From: Planctomycetota bacterium | GTDB lineage: Bacteria > Planctomycetota > Phycisphaerae > UBA1845 > PWPN01 | Reading direction: 5' to 3' | NCBI GenBank assembly: GCA_022711465.1 | Contig: JAKLEZ010000007.1 | Span: 186,001-250,000 of the forward strand | Length of the DNA: 64,000 bases | Part shown: positions 8,198 through 17,500 of the stretch, piece after piece | Layout of the letters: every line of letters begins with the position of its first letter | Position numbering within the stretch: the first letter of the stretch is position 1 | Position numbers and translations under genes: made by a program | Notes under the pieces: generated by a model | Told to the model about the DNA's origin: nothing | Databases searched by the model: none | Seen by the model: only the letters and a program-made list of their open reading frames with translations

Positions 8198-9796
8198 TTG
8201 AGATCGTATACGGCCCGCAAGATCGTTCAGATCCTCGCGATTCTTGTCTGTCTTGCTGGAGGGATCGTCAGCCACCAGCTCACGCTCAAGCATCTCCCGG
8301 CGTCGTCGGGAACGAAGACTTGGGTCGACAGGGTGTGTACCGCCTTCGAGACCTCCAGCTGCGACGAAGTGATCAAGAGCCGGTGGTCCGAACTGCACCT
8401 CAATATCGGGAAGGTGCACCTGGGCATGTCCACCGCCCAGGCGGGGGTCGTTTTCTTCGCTCTCATGCTCTGCTGGTTCGTGTTCATCGGTCCGGTGACC
8501 GCCCGGCGGTGGGCCCTCCACTTCGTCGGAACCCTCGTGGCCACCGTAGGGCTTGGGTTCGCGGTGTTTTTCGATGTCGTCATGTTCCTCACCTTGCCCA
8601 AGTGGTGCCCGCTCTGCGCGACCACCCATGTGGCCAGCCTGCTGGTGTTCCTCTTCATGCTGCTGCTGTGGCCGCGGCGAACGGCGGCAAGGAGTGTTCC
8701 GGTCATACCCGCCCTGGGGGCGGCGGGTTCTTCCCTGTTTGATGAGTCGGGCAAGGCTGCCGGCAGCCCGCCTCAAGCCGCGCAGGCGGTCCCCTACGCG
8801 ACGATGAGAGGGGCCCTCGGCGCCCGGTCGCTGGAGGATGCTCGGCCCCGCTGGACCGCGGTGCTGACCGTGGCGGCCGTGGCTTTCCTGATCGTCTTCG
8901 TCCAGCACCTGTTTGTCCTGACGCTGTCGGCCAATCAGCGGGTCAAGGCCGGCGAGACCTGGGCCAAGTACTGGGAGTCCCGGTTCAAGGAGTACGACAA
9001 CTACTGGCAACACACGTTCACCTCGTGGTTGATCATGCCCCGTGTGACCTTCGAGCTCGAGGGCGTACCCGTTCGAGGCCCGGCGAACGCTCCCCATACC
9101 ATGGTCATTTTCGGCGATTTCCAGTGCCCGGCCTGCGCTCTGTTCGAGACTCAGCTGAACGAGTGGATCGTGCCTACCGCGAACAAGGACTACGGCGGCC
9201 TCAAAGTGGTCTTCAAGCACTGGCCGATCAGCCCCGGGTGCAACAAGTACACGGCAGTGGATCGGCATCCCAAGGCGTGCGTTGCCGCGCGGGCGGCGGA
9301 GGCGGCCCGGCTGGTCGGCGGCGACGACGCGTTCTGGAAGATGCACGACCTGCTTTTTGCCTCTCGCGACGCGCTCAAGGATGCTGACGAGAAGTGGTAT
9401 GTCCAGAAAGGACAGGAGTTTGGTCTGAACGCGGATGCCTTCCGCGAGGCGATGAACAGCAAGGAAGCGGCCGACCGGATAGCGGCCGATGTGCTCGAAG
9501 GCGAGACCCTCGGCATGAAGATCATCGAGGATCCCCAGAAGGCCACGGGGGGCAAGGAGACCGACCCCGCAGTCGCCAAGGTGGATTCCACGCCGGCGAT
9601 CTACGTCGACGGCAAGAAGGTGCGCAGTACGCACCACAAGCAGATGTGGAAGATGATCCTGGGTTCGGGCAGAGTCCCGCCACGACCGGCAGTGAATCCG
9701 AGCCCCGGTCCCGGCATCGGCCCGCTGCGCCCCCCGGAAGCGCCGGCCCAGGGCGTCGGCCCGCTCCGCCCGCCGGAGACCGGACAGACTCGCTAG
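8198..9796 (+). CDS. VKOR-DsbA fusion membrane thiol oxidoreductase, copy 1
   Basis: The N-terminal half of this 532-residue protein is a vitamin K epoxide reductase domain. It has a loop Cys pair VCTAFETSSCDEV (about 47 and 55), the catalytic CPLC at about 137, and four to five hydrophobic helices. After another membrane helix (about residues 225-250) comes a periplasmic DsbA/thioredoxin-fold domain with FGDFQCPACALFE near residue 309 and a cis-Pro region STPAIYVDG. VKOR-DsbA fusions form protein disulfides using quinone as acceptor. The TTG start at 8198 is chosen for the GAGGAG site just upstream and because the longer frame overlaps divergent purQ. The C-terminal tail is Pro-rich with two GPLRPPE repeats. 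A paralogue follows at 9912. Confidence 0.85.
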   Translation: MRSYTARKIVQILAILVCLAGGIVSHQLTLKHLPASSGTKTWVDRVCTAFETSSCDEVIKSRWSELHLNIGKVHLGMSTAQAGVVFFALMLCWFVFIGPVTARRWALHFVGTLVATVGLGFAVFFDVVMFLTLPKWCPLCATTHVASLLVFLFMLLLWPRRTAARSVPVIPALGAAGSSLFDESGKAAGSPPQAAQAVPYATMRGALGARSLEDARPRWTAVLTVAAVAFLIVFVQHLFVLTLSANQRVKAGETWAKYWESRFKEYDNYWQHTFTSWLIMPRVTFELEGVPVRGPANAPHTMVIFGDFQCPACALFETQLNEWIVPTANKDYGGLKVVFKHWPISPGCNKYTAVDRHPKACVAARAAEAARLVGGDDAFWKMHDLLFASRDALKDADEKWYVQKGQEFGLNADAFREAMNSKEAADRIAADVLEGETLGMKIIEDPQKATGGKETDPAVAKVDSTPAIYVDGKKVRSTHHKQMWKMILGSGRVPPRPAVNPSPGPGIGPLRPPEAPAQGVGPLRPPETGQTR

Positions 9797-9911
9797 GCTC
9801 GCGGGAAGCTCCTCGGTGACAGCGGGCCGGCGTATGGCCGATCAAGAACCTGTGACGCCGAGATGACAAGGCCGCTTTGGATATCGCGACGTGGTCGAGA
9901 GGACACGACTC

Positions 9912-11384
9912 ATGCGGAACTCAGCGTTGACCCGAGGGGGCATTCTCCTGGCCGTGCTGCTGTCTCTCTTCGGCCTGACGGTGAGCGCCATCCTGCTTCA
10001 GCACCACGTGGTCATCCTGATCGGGGGTGATCCCGTTCTGGGTCGGCTGTGCGAAGCCGACTACGCCAGTTGCGACGAGGTATTGAGCAGTAAATGGAGC
10101 AGGCTGTTCGGGCTTCCGGTTGCCATGTGGGGCTTCTTTTTCTTCTCGGCGATGTCGGCGTGGTACCTGGTCATCGGCCGCCCGACTGGTTCCCGTCGCT
10201 GGCTCCATGGGCTGCCCCTCCTGGCGACCGGCGCCGGGACGCTGGGCGTGATCGGCCTGGCGATCATCATGTACGGAGTGATCAAGGGCCTCTGTCCCTT
10301 CTGCGCGGCCACCCACGTGACCACGCTGCTGCTTTTCATCGTCACCTTTCTGCTGCGACCTCGTCGGGTGGCTTCGCAGGCGGTCCTCTCCTCCGGGTCC
10401 GCGCTCGCCGGCGGGGAAGCGGACGCCGCCGCTCCGGCCCATCCTTCCTGGAGACTGGTGTTTGCAGCGGTTCTCCTGGCGGTGATGACCTCTTTCGTCG
10501 GATGGAGCGAATACGGCCGCCGGCTCCAATCCAGCTATGCCCGCGAGTACCAGAAGCGATGGCAGGAGTACGAGAACCTCCTGGCCTCGTCGCGCAAGGC
10601 GAGCGAGGCTCAAGAGGCGGGCTTTGCTGTGGCAAAGAAGCAATGGGAGGCGCAGGAGGCTCTGCTCAAGGGGGTCTATGACAAGTTCATGGCCCAGGAA
10701 GTGGTGGATCTGCCGCTGACCGCCGACGATCCCATTCGCGGGGATGCGAACGCCCCGCACACCATCGTCGTCTATTCGGACTTCCAGTGCCCCTGGTGCA
10801 AGACGCTCGCGGATATCCTCGACAAGAAGATGCAGGAGTATCCGGGCAGGTTCCGCGTCGCCTTTCGCCATTTCCCGATGGACAAGTTGTGCAATCCCGA
10901 CATCTCCCAGACCCTCCACCCCGGTGCGTGCCCGGCTGCGGTGACGGCCGAAGCCGCTCGGCTGCTGGGCGGTCCCGAGGCGTTCTGGAAGACCCATGAT
11001 GCCCTCTTCGCCGACCAGAAGGCCTTCCGCGCCGGGGCCCAGAAGTTCGTGAAGGACCACGCCCTGAAAATGGGCATCGACCCCGAGGCCTTCTGGAAGA
11101 AGGCGACGGGGTCGACCTCGACCTGGAACCGCGTCAAGGAGGATGTGAAGAAGGCCACCGAACTGGGCACCAAGTCAACACCTGCGGTCTATCTGGACGG
11201 CCGCAAGTTCGACCGCTACGGCGACGAGTACTTCTGGCGGTACATGTTCGGACTCGAAGACCAGGGCAAGAGTCTGGAGAGCGCCGGTCGTGGGCTTCCG
11301 ACGACCTGGCCGGACGCAACTCCGACCTCGATGCCCTCCTCCCGGCCCGTCTTGCCTCGGTCCGGATCGGCGGCAAGCCCGTGA
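9912..11384 (+). CDS. VKOR-DsbA fusion membrane thiol oxidoreductase, copy 2
   Basis: This 490-residue paralogue of the preceding gene has the same architecture: an N-terminal VKOR domain with RLCEADYASCDEV (about 47) and membrane CPFC (about 128), a hydrophobic helix at about 180-200, a coiled-coil-like linker, then a DsbA domain with YSDFQCPWCKTL (about 292) and STPAVYLDGRKF. The CPWC active site differs from CPAC in copy 1, which should change redox potential and perhaps partner choice. The ATG at 9912 has GAGGA 8 bp upstream; the GTG at 9891 is less likely. The 115-bp gap to copy 1 would allow cotranscription. Tandem duplication followed by divergence is the simplest origin. Confidence 0.87.
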   Translation: MRNSALTRGGILLAVLLSLFGLTVSAILLQHHVVILIGGDPVLGRLCEADYASCDEVLSSKWSRLFGLPVAMWGFFFFSAMSAWYLVIGRPTGSRRWLHGLPLLATGAGTLGVIGLAIIMYGVIKGLCPFCAATHVTTLLLFIVTFLLRPRRVASQAVLSSGSALAGGEADAAAPAHPSWRLVFAAVLLAVMTSFVGWSEYGRRLQSSYAREYQKRWQEYENLLASSRKASEAQEAGFAVAKKQWEAQEALLKGVYDKFMAQEVVDLPLTADDPIRGDANAPHTIVVYSDFQCPWCKTLADILDKKMQEYPGRFRVAFRHFPMDKLCNPDISQTLHPGACPAAVTAEAARLLGGPEAFWKTHDALFADQKAFRAGAQKFVKDHALKMGIDPEAFWKKATGSTSTWNRVKEDVKKATELGTKSTPAVYLDGRKFDRYGDEYFWRYMFGLEDQGKSLESAGRGLPTTWPDATPTSMPSSRPVLPRSGSAASP

Positions 11385-11418
11385 CGTCCGGCCATCTCTC
11401 CGCCATCTCTCGGATGCG

Positions 11419-11802
11419 ATGTTGGGTCAGACGGCTGCGGTGGTTGCGGCCATGACGGTCCGAACGGCAGTTGAAGCGAGTGTGGGAGACGCCGGGGTCT
11501 GGTTGATCCGGGATAGTGGGTACGGCACCCTCACCGAGCGCCAATACCGCAGACCTTTGCTGGGCAACGGCGGTCTGCCCGTGCCGTTTGAGGCCCGTCA
11601 CGAAAACGCCATCTTGCGGGTGGCGGCAGACGGCCTTCTGAAGTACGCTATACCGACGACGATCCGCCGCCTGGCCCTGTGGCCCAATCCTCAGGACGCG
11701 GTCCGGGCGCTGGCGGACTCGGTTCGGCTACGATCCGGCGGCTTGCAGGGTGACATTGGCGTGGCGCCTTGCAGGCCGGCGACGGGGGCACCTCCTGGGT
11801 AG
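11419..11802 (+). pseudogene. C-terminal remnant of a PP2C-type protein phosphatase
   Basis: The 127-codon frame reads like the second half of a bacterial PPM/PP2C phosphatase. It contains ASVGDAGVWLIRD (family VGDS.. strand), RRPLLGNGG, then LRVAADGLLKYA (usually ATDGL) and RLRSGGLQGDIGV (usually SGxLxDDVAV). The N-terminal third with the first metal Asp is missing, and one Asp of the final DD pair is Gly. This suggests a 5'-truncated, inactive fragment rather than a functional enzyme. It begins only 35 bp after the second VKOR-DsbA gene. The match was made by eye, so a profile search would be decisive. Confidence 0.55.
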
Positions 11803-11831
11803 CCGATGAGCAGAGCAAGAGGGCACCTGAG

Positions 11832-12278
11832 ATGAGCATCCGCGGGCGAACGCGCTTGCTGCAATGGGTCGCGCTGGCCATGATCCTGGGCGGCCCGGTC
11901 GCGGGAATTCCCTGCTACCTGGCCCAGGCCCAGCTTCACATCCCCGTCGGCCTCCTGCCGACGCTGGGCTGCATTCTGCTCGCCGTCGTCGGACCGGGGA
12001 TCCTGGTCCGCGTATTGGCCGTCATCCCGTTTGTGATCGTGGCCGCGGCGATCGGGTACGCCGACGTTCCGGCCGCTGCGCTGACGACCCATCCCTATCC
12101 TGATACCGAACCGGTCTTTGAGATCCTCCTGGTCTGCGGGGCGTTCGTCTTCGCCTGGCTGTGGGCCATCGGTGCGAACGTGGTTGCCCTGGTGCGCACC
12201 CGCAAACGCCCCAATGCCGCCGGCGCTGCCCGAGGGTCAGTCACGGTCACGGCGACCGGGCGGACCACAGCCTCATAG
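11832..12278 (+). CDS. Small hypothetical membrane protein
   Basis: The 148-residue product has about four hydrophobic segments (near residues 12-30, 40-55, 58-75 and 98-120) and a basic, Ala/Thr-rich C-terminal tail, so it is probably an inner-membrane protein. No family motif was recognised. The ATG at 11832 is chosen because the upstream in-frame extension from 11769 is hydrophilic and overlaps the phosphatase remnant. It is convergent with accA (66 bp between stops). Nothing in the context suggests a role. Confidence 0.6.
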   Translation: MSIRGRTRLLQWVALAMILGGPVAGIPCYLAQAQLHIPVGLLPTLGCILLAVVGPGILVRVLAVIPFVIVAAAIGYADVPAAALTTHPYPDTEPVFEILLVCGAFVFAWLWAIGANVVALVRTRKRPNAAGAARGSVTVTATGRTTAS

Positions 12279-12343
12279 GCCCGTAGAGGCAGCCGCCGCT
12301 TCATCGTTCGGTTCGCGGGGCGCTGACCAGTCTGTCAAAGGGC

Positions 12344-13543
12344 TCATTGTTTGTCGGCTGGCACGGCAGCTTCGTCGCGTGGTTTTCGGCTGGAGGTGCG
12401 TCCGGTCGCTCCTCGACCATTGCCGCCCGGGTTGCCATCTCCGTTTTCCTTCCGGCCGTTCCCGTTGCCGGCGGTGCCTTTGGCCTTGGGTGTGGCGGTC
12501 ACCTTCGGTTTGCGTCGGGCTCCGACCTTCTTGCCGGAACCGCTCTCGAAGAAGCTGCCCCAGTGCCGCAGGCGGTCGTATCGCCGGGCGAGGAGTGAAT
12601 CGGTTCGGATCCGCTTCAGATCCTTGAGCGTGTCGGTGATGTATCGCTCCAGCGTGGCGAACATCGGCTGGGGGTTGCGATGCCCGCCGCCGAGCGGCTC
12701 GGGCAGAATGTCGTCGATGAGATTCAGTCTCTTGAGCTCCCCACTGGTCAGTTTCAACGCCCGGGCGGCCTGTGGGGCGTGATCCGCGCTTCGCCAGAGA
12801 ATCGCGGCGCAGCCTTCCGGGGTGATGACCGAGTAGTAAGCGTGCTCGAACATGCCCAGTCGATCGCCGACACCGATGCCCAAGGCACCGCCGCTGCCAC
12901 CCTCGCCGATGACCACGCAGACGATCGGAGCCTTCAGCCGCGACATCTCCATGAGGTTGACCGCGATGGCCTGGGCAATCCCTCGCTCCTCGGCCTTGTC
13001 GCCGGGATAGGCTCCCTGGGTATCGATGAGGCAAACGACCGGAAGTCTGAACTTCTCGGCCAAACGCATCTTGAGCAGGGCCTTGCGGTAACCCTCCGGG
13101 TGAGGGCAGCCGAAATGCCGCTCGATCTTCTCCTTGGTCTCCCGTCCCTTGTCGTGGCCGACCAGAAGCACCTTGTGTCCGCCGATCCGCCCGAAACCGG
13201 TCACAATGGCCTTGTCGTCGCCGAAGCAGCGATCGCCGTGGAGCTCGCAGAAGTCCTTGAAGCACGCGTCGATGTAGTCACGAAGTACCGGACGCTTGGG
13301 GTGCCGGGCAACCTGGACAGTCTCCCAGGCGTTGAGCTTGGCGTAGGTTCGCTTGGTCAGGCTTTCCAGTGTGGTACGCAGTTCACGAATCTCCCCGGAG
13401 AGATCCCGGCCGGTCGTGACCTGGGTGCTTTCCAGCTCCGCGATCTCCCGTTCGATCCGGGCCAGCGGCTTCTCGAAATCGAGGAGCCCCGCCACGCTGC
13501 GAGGCTCTGCCTTGGCAAGTCGTCCTTCTGATGGGTTGCTCAT
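12344..13543 (-). CDS. accA: Acetyl-CoA carboxylase carboxyltransferase subunit alpha
   Basis: The first 320 residues of this 399-residue protein match AccA. There is an N-terminal helical hairpin (DFEKPLARIEREIAELES), RPVLRDYIDACF, HGDRCFGDDKAIVTGFGRIGG, then CLIDTQGAYPG and GEGGSGGALGIGVGDR, which form the crotonase-fold carboxyltransferase core. The enzyme transfers carboxyl from biotin to acetyl-CoA in fatty acid synthesis, with AccD, which is not in this window. The last 70 residues form an unusual Lys/Gly/Asn/Arg-rich low-complexity tail not needed for the core fold. It is divergent from tyrA with about 160 bp between them. Identity is certain, tail function unknown. Confidence 0.96.
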   Translation of the reverse strand: MSNPSEGRLAKAEPRSVAGLLDFEKPLARIEREIAELESTQVTTGRDLSGEIRELRTTLESLTKRTYAKLNAWETVQVARHPKRPVLRDYIDACFKDFCELHGDRCFGDDKAIVTGFGRIGGHKVLLVGHDKGRETKEKIERHFGCPHPEGYRKALLKMRLAEKFRLPVVCLIDTQGAYPGDKAEERGIAQAIAVNLMEMSRLKAPIVCVVIGEGGSGGALGIGVGDRLGMFEHAYYSVITPEGCAAILWRSADHAPQAARALKLTSGELKRLNLIDDILPEPLGGGHRNPQPMFATLERYITDTLKDLKRIRTDSLLARRYDRLRHWGSFFESGSGKKVGARRKPKVTATPKAKGTAGNGNGRKENGDGNPGGNGRGATGRTSSRKPRDEAAVPADKQ

Positions 13544-13703
13544 CTTCGGCTCGAATCCCCTTGAGTCCTGATAACACCCCGCTGCCGCGCCACAGGCAGT
13601 CTGAGGATACTAGGGTAGCAAGTTATCCCCGCCAGGCAAGCTGAACTTGACGCCCCAACGACCCAGCGGCTACAGTACGGGGGTCCAGAGGGCACAGCCA
13701 CAA

Positions 13704-14591
13704 GTGCACAAGATACGCAGTATCAATACCTTAGATCGCATCGCAATCCTGGGGGTCGGTCTGCTGGGCGGCTCGATCGGCTTGGCGTTGCAGGCCCACG
13801 GTTTCACCGGGACGCGGGTCGGAATCGGCCGTCGGCAGTCCTCGCTCAAGAAGGCTCTCGAATACGATGCCGTGGACGAGGTCACGTGCGACGTCGCTGC
13901 CGGCGTGGCGGGGGCTCAGCTCGTCATCCTGTGTACGCCAATCGGCCGGTTCGAGGGACTGTTGCGCGAGCTGGCCTCTGCCCTTTCGGCTGGGGCTTGC
14001 GTCACCGACGTCGGCAGCACCAAGGGCGAGGTGGTGCGGTTGGCTGAGCGGCTCCTACCCCGACGCGTTGGATTCGTCGGTTCCCACCCGATGGCGGGTT
14101 CCGAGAAGACCGGCGTGGAGTACGCCCGGGCAGACCTGTTCGATGAGGCCCTCTGCCTGGTCACTCCCACCCGCAGGACACCTTCCGCCAGCGTGCGGTT
14201 CATGCTCGGTTTCTGGCAACGAATCGGGGCTCGGACCATGGTCGTGTCGCCGGCTCGGCATGACATGTTGCTCGCTCGCGTGAGCCACCTGCCCCATGCT
14301 GTCGCCGCCGCCCTGGTCCGGCTGGCGATGGCTCAGGGAGCGATCGATGTGGCCGGGCCGGGCTTCGCCGATACCACCCGCATCGCCGGGGGTGACCCGG
14401 CGATGTGGACCGACATCTTCCGCTCCAATCGACGGTCTGTCCTGAAGGCCGTCGATCTGCTCGTGGGCGAACTGCGCCGATTCCGCAGCCTGCTTGACAA
14501 AGACGACCCCAAGGCGATTGACCGATGGCTGGCCCGCAGCCAGCATGCCCGCCAAGCATGGATCGGCCGCCGCTACAACAAGAAGGGATGA
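13704..14591 (+). CDS. tyrA: Prephenate dehydrogenase
   Basis: The product (about 295 residues from a GTG at 13704) has an NAD-binding Rossmann motif AILGVGLLGGSIG at about residues 12-24, VTDVGSTKGEVV, and the TyrA signature VGSHPMAGSEKTGVEYA near residue 130 with the active-site His. A later segment FADTTRIAGGDPAMW is also diagnostic. The enzyme oxidatively decarboxylates prephenate to 4-hydroxyphenylpyruvate in tyrosine biosynthesis. A TTG at 13647 would add 19 unconserved residues; neither start has a strong ribosome site. It ends 4 bp before purL, so the two are probably translationally coupled. No ACT domain is attached. Confidence 0.92.
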   Translation: MHKIRSINTLDRIAILGVGLLGGSIGLALQAHGFTGTRVGIGRRQSSLKKALEYDAVDEVTCDVAAGVAGAQLVILCTPIGRFEGLLRELASALSAGACVTDVGSTKGEVVRLAERLLPRRVGFVGSHPMAGSEKTGVEYARADLFDEALCLVTPTRRTPSASVRFMLGFWQRIGARTMVVSPARHDMLLARVSHLPHAVAAALVRLAMAQGAIDVAGPGFADTTRIAGGDPAMWTDIFRSNRRSVLKAVDLLVGELRRFRSLLDKDDPKAIDRWLARSQHARQAWIGRRYNKKG

Positions 14592-14595
14592 GCTC

Positions 14596-17500
14596 ATGAC
14601 AGCCCCAGTCAGCAACAGGGCCTCACTCTGGAGAGTCAGTGTATCCGCGCGCAGCGCGGCCAATGACGCCCATGGCGCTGCCGTCCTCCGCGACATCCAT
14701 GAACTCGGGCTCAAGCATGTCACCCGCGTCGCTTCGAGCAGGATTTCGCTGCTGCAAGGACCGATCGGGAAGGAGGTCGCCCGGCGGGTCGGCGAGCAAC
14801 TCCTGGCCGATCCCGTCACCGAGATGTGCGATATCCGCGAAGGCGGCGATGATCGCACCCTGCCGGGCAGGGATTACGAGGCTGCGATCGAGGTCCATCT
14901 CAAGGGCGGCGTCATGGACCCGGTGGCCGGTTCGACGCTGGAGGCGATGGCCGACATGGGCATCGAGACCGCGTCGCTGGAGGTCGCCACGGTGCGGCTG
15001 TACCGACTCAAAGGAGTAGCCTCGGTCAGCGAGCTAGAGGCCATTGCCCGGCGGCTGCTTTCGAACGGTTGCATCGAGGATGTCTACCTCACTGGTTTCG
15101 GCCGGCATGACCCGCGCCCGGACCATCTGCCCGTTGCGCCCGCCCGGGCGTTTGAGCTTCGGCACGTGCCCGTCCGCCGGCTGGATGAGGCGGCCCTGGC
15201 TCGACTCGCGCGCGACGCCCACCTGTTTCTCTCGGTCGGCGAGATGAGCACCATTCAAAACTACTACCGCAAGCTGGACCGCGACCCGACGGATCTGGAA
15301 CTGGAGATGCTTGCTCAGACCTGGAGCGAGCACTGCGTTCATAAGACCCTCAAGGCTTCGGTCTGTTATCGCGGCGAGCCGCTTCCCGCGTCGAGCTCGG
15401 TGGCGCAGAAGCCGACCGACGGCCGGAACGTCGAGATCCGCTACGGCAATCTGCTGAAGGACACCATCGCCCGGGCCACTGACGAGCTGATCGAATCCGG
15501 CCGGGTCGACTGGTGCCTGTCGGTCTTCGAGGACAACGCCGGGATCATCACCTTCGACGACGAGTACGCCGTGGCCTTCAAGGTCGAGACCCACAATCAC
15601 CCCTCGGCCATTGAACCCTACGGCGGGGCGGCCACCGGCATCGGGGGCGTGATTCGTGATGTACTCGGTTGTGGCCTGGGGGCCAAGCCCATCGCCAATA
15701 CCGACGTGTTCTGTTTCGCGCCGCCGGACTTCCCCCTGGAGATGCTGCCCAAGGGCGTGCTCCATCCTCGGCGGGTGTTCAAAGGTGTCGTGTCCGGCGT
15801 GCGCGATTACGGCAATCGGATGGGCATCCCGACCATCAACGGCGCGATCCTCTTTGACGACCGATACCTGGGAAACCCCCTGGTTTTCTGCGGATGCCTG
15901 GGCCTGATCCCCCGCAACCGCATTCACAAGGAACCCCGGCCGGGCGACCTGGTCGTGGTCATCGGCGGACGGACCGGGCGCGACGGCATCCACGGGGCCA
16001 CGTTCTCATCCGCCGAGCTGACCGATACCCACGCAGATGAGTTCTCCCACGCCGTGCAGATCGGCGACGCGATCACCGAGAAGAAGGTGCTCGATGCCAT
16101 GTTGCAGGCTCGCGATCACGAGAACGGGTGCCTGTACACGGCAGTCACCGATTGCGGAGCCGGCGGCCTGAGCAGCGCGGTCGGCGAGATGGCCGCCAGG
16201 TTCGGAGCTGAGGTCGAGCTGGCCAAGGTGCCGCTGAAGTACGCCGGCCTGCGCTACGACGAGATCTGGATCAGCGAGGCCCAGGAACGCATGGTACTCT
16301 CGGTACCACCCGACCAATGGGAGACGCTGCGCGATATCTGCGAGGCCGAGAACGTCGAGGCGACGGTCATCGGTGTGTTCCGCGACGACGGACGGCTGGT
16401 TATTCGCTACGAAGGGAAGGTCGTCGGGGAGTTGGACACGACCTTTCTCCACGAGGGACTGGGGCGGCTGCACAGGGAGGCGACCTGGTCGAAGCCCGCG
16501 GCGGGCGAGACCACGGGGAGGGCAAGCAGGGGGACCACCGGCTTCATGGTCAGGGATGAAGATGCGGTCGAAGCCACTGAGTCCGTCTGGCCGCCCGACA
16601 GCCGCTATCGGGACGAGTTGCTCTACCGCCTGTCACGACCCAACACCGCGAGCAAGGAGTGGGTGATTCGTCAGTACGACCACGAGGTTCAGGGTGCGAG
16701 CGTGGTCAAGCCACTGGTCGGACCGGGGCAGGGGCCATCGGACGGGTCAGTCATCCGGCCGAGACTGGAGAGCGCCCGCGGCGTCGCCCTGGCCAACGGC
16801 ATCGCCCCCGTGCTTAACGGCGAAGATCCCTACTGGATGGCGGTGGCGGCCATCGACGAGGCGATCCGCAACATCGTCTGCGTGGGGGGGGACCCCGCTC
16901 ACACGGCGATCCTGGACAACTTCTGCTGGGGCAACTGCGAGGATCCGCGGACCATGGGTGCCCTGGTTCGGGCGTGCCAGGGCTGCTACGACGCGGCCAT
17001 CACCTACGGCACACCCTTCATCTCCGGCAAGGACTCGCTCAATAACGAGTTTGCCCTCGACCCGGCGGATGGCGGTCGACTCAGCCAGCGGATGCCGCTG
17101 TTCAACAACCGTATTCGCATCCCCGAGACGCTGCTGGTCAGTGCCCTCGGCGTGATCGACGACGTCGGCCGTTGCGTGAGCATGGACGCCAAGCCGAGTT
17201 CGGACAAGGCGGAAAACGCCTTCTTCTTTGTCGGCCTCAGGGCCAGGAACTGGCCGGAGGCGAGCGTTTGCCATGCGGCCGCCCTACACGGCGCGGTAGC
17301 CGACCTCATTCGCGCGGGCGCGGTCCTCGCGGCCCACGACTGCGGCGACGACGGCGTCATGCCCGCGCTGGCCGAGATGGCCTTGGCCGGGCAGTGCGGC
17401 GTCGAGGCGGATTTCTCCCAGGTCGATCCATTCGCGGCGGTTACCTGCGGGTATGTCCTCGAGGTCGCCGAGGCCGACCGAAGCCAAGTGGAGGTCTTGG

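Noticed and set aside
8117..9637. Long minus-strand frame opposite the first VKOR-DsbA gene
   Set aside because: Arg/His/Glu-rich shadow with no family motifs; the plus-strand gene has clear VKOR and thioredoxin motifs.
9921..11060. Minus-strand 379-residue frame opposite the second VKOR-DsbA gene
   Set aside because: Shadow frame with no motifs and no ribosome site.
13545..13570. GGCTCGAATCC resembling a tRNA T-loop
   Set aside because: No acceptor or anticodon arms pair with it; it lies at the accA start.
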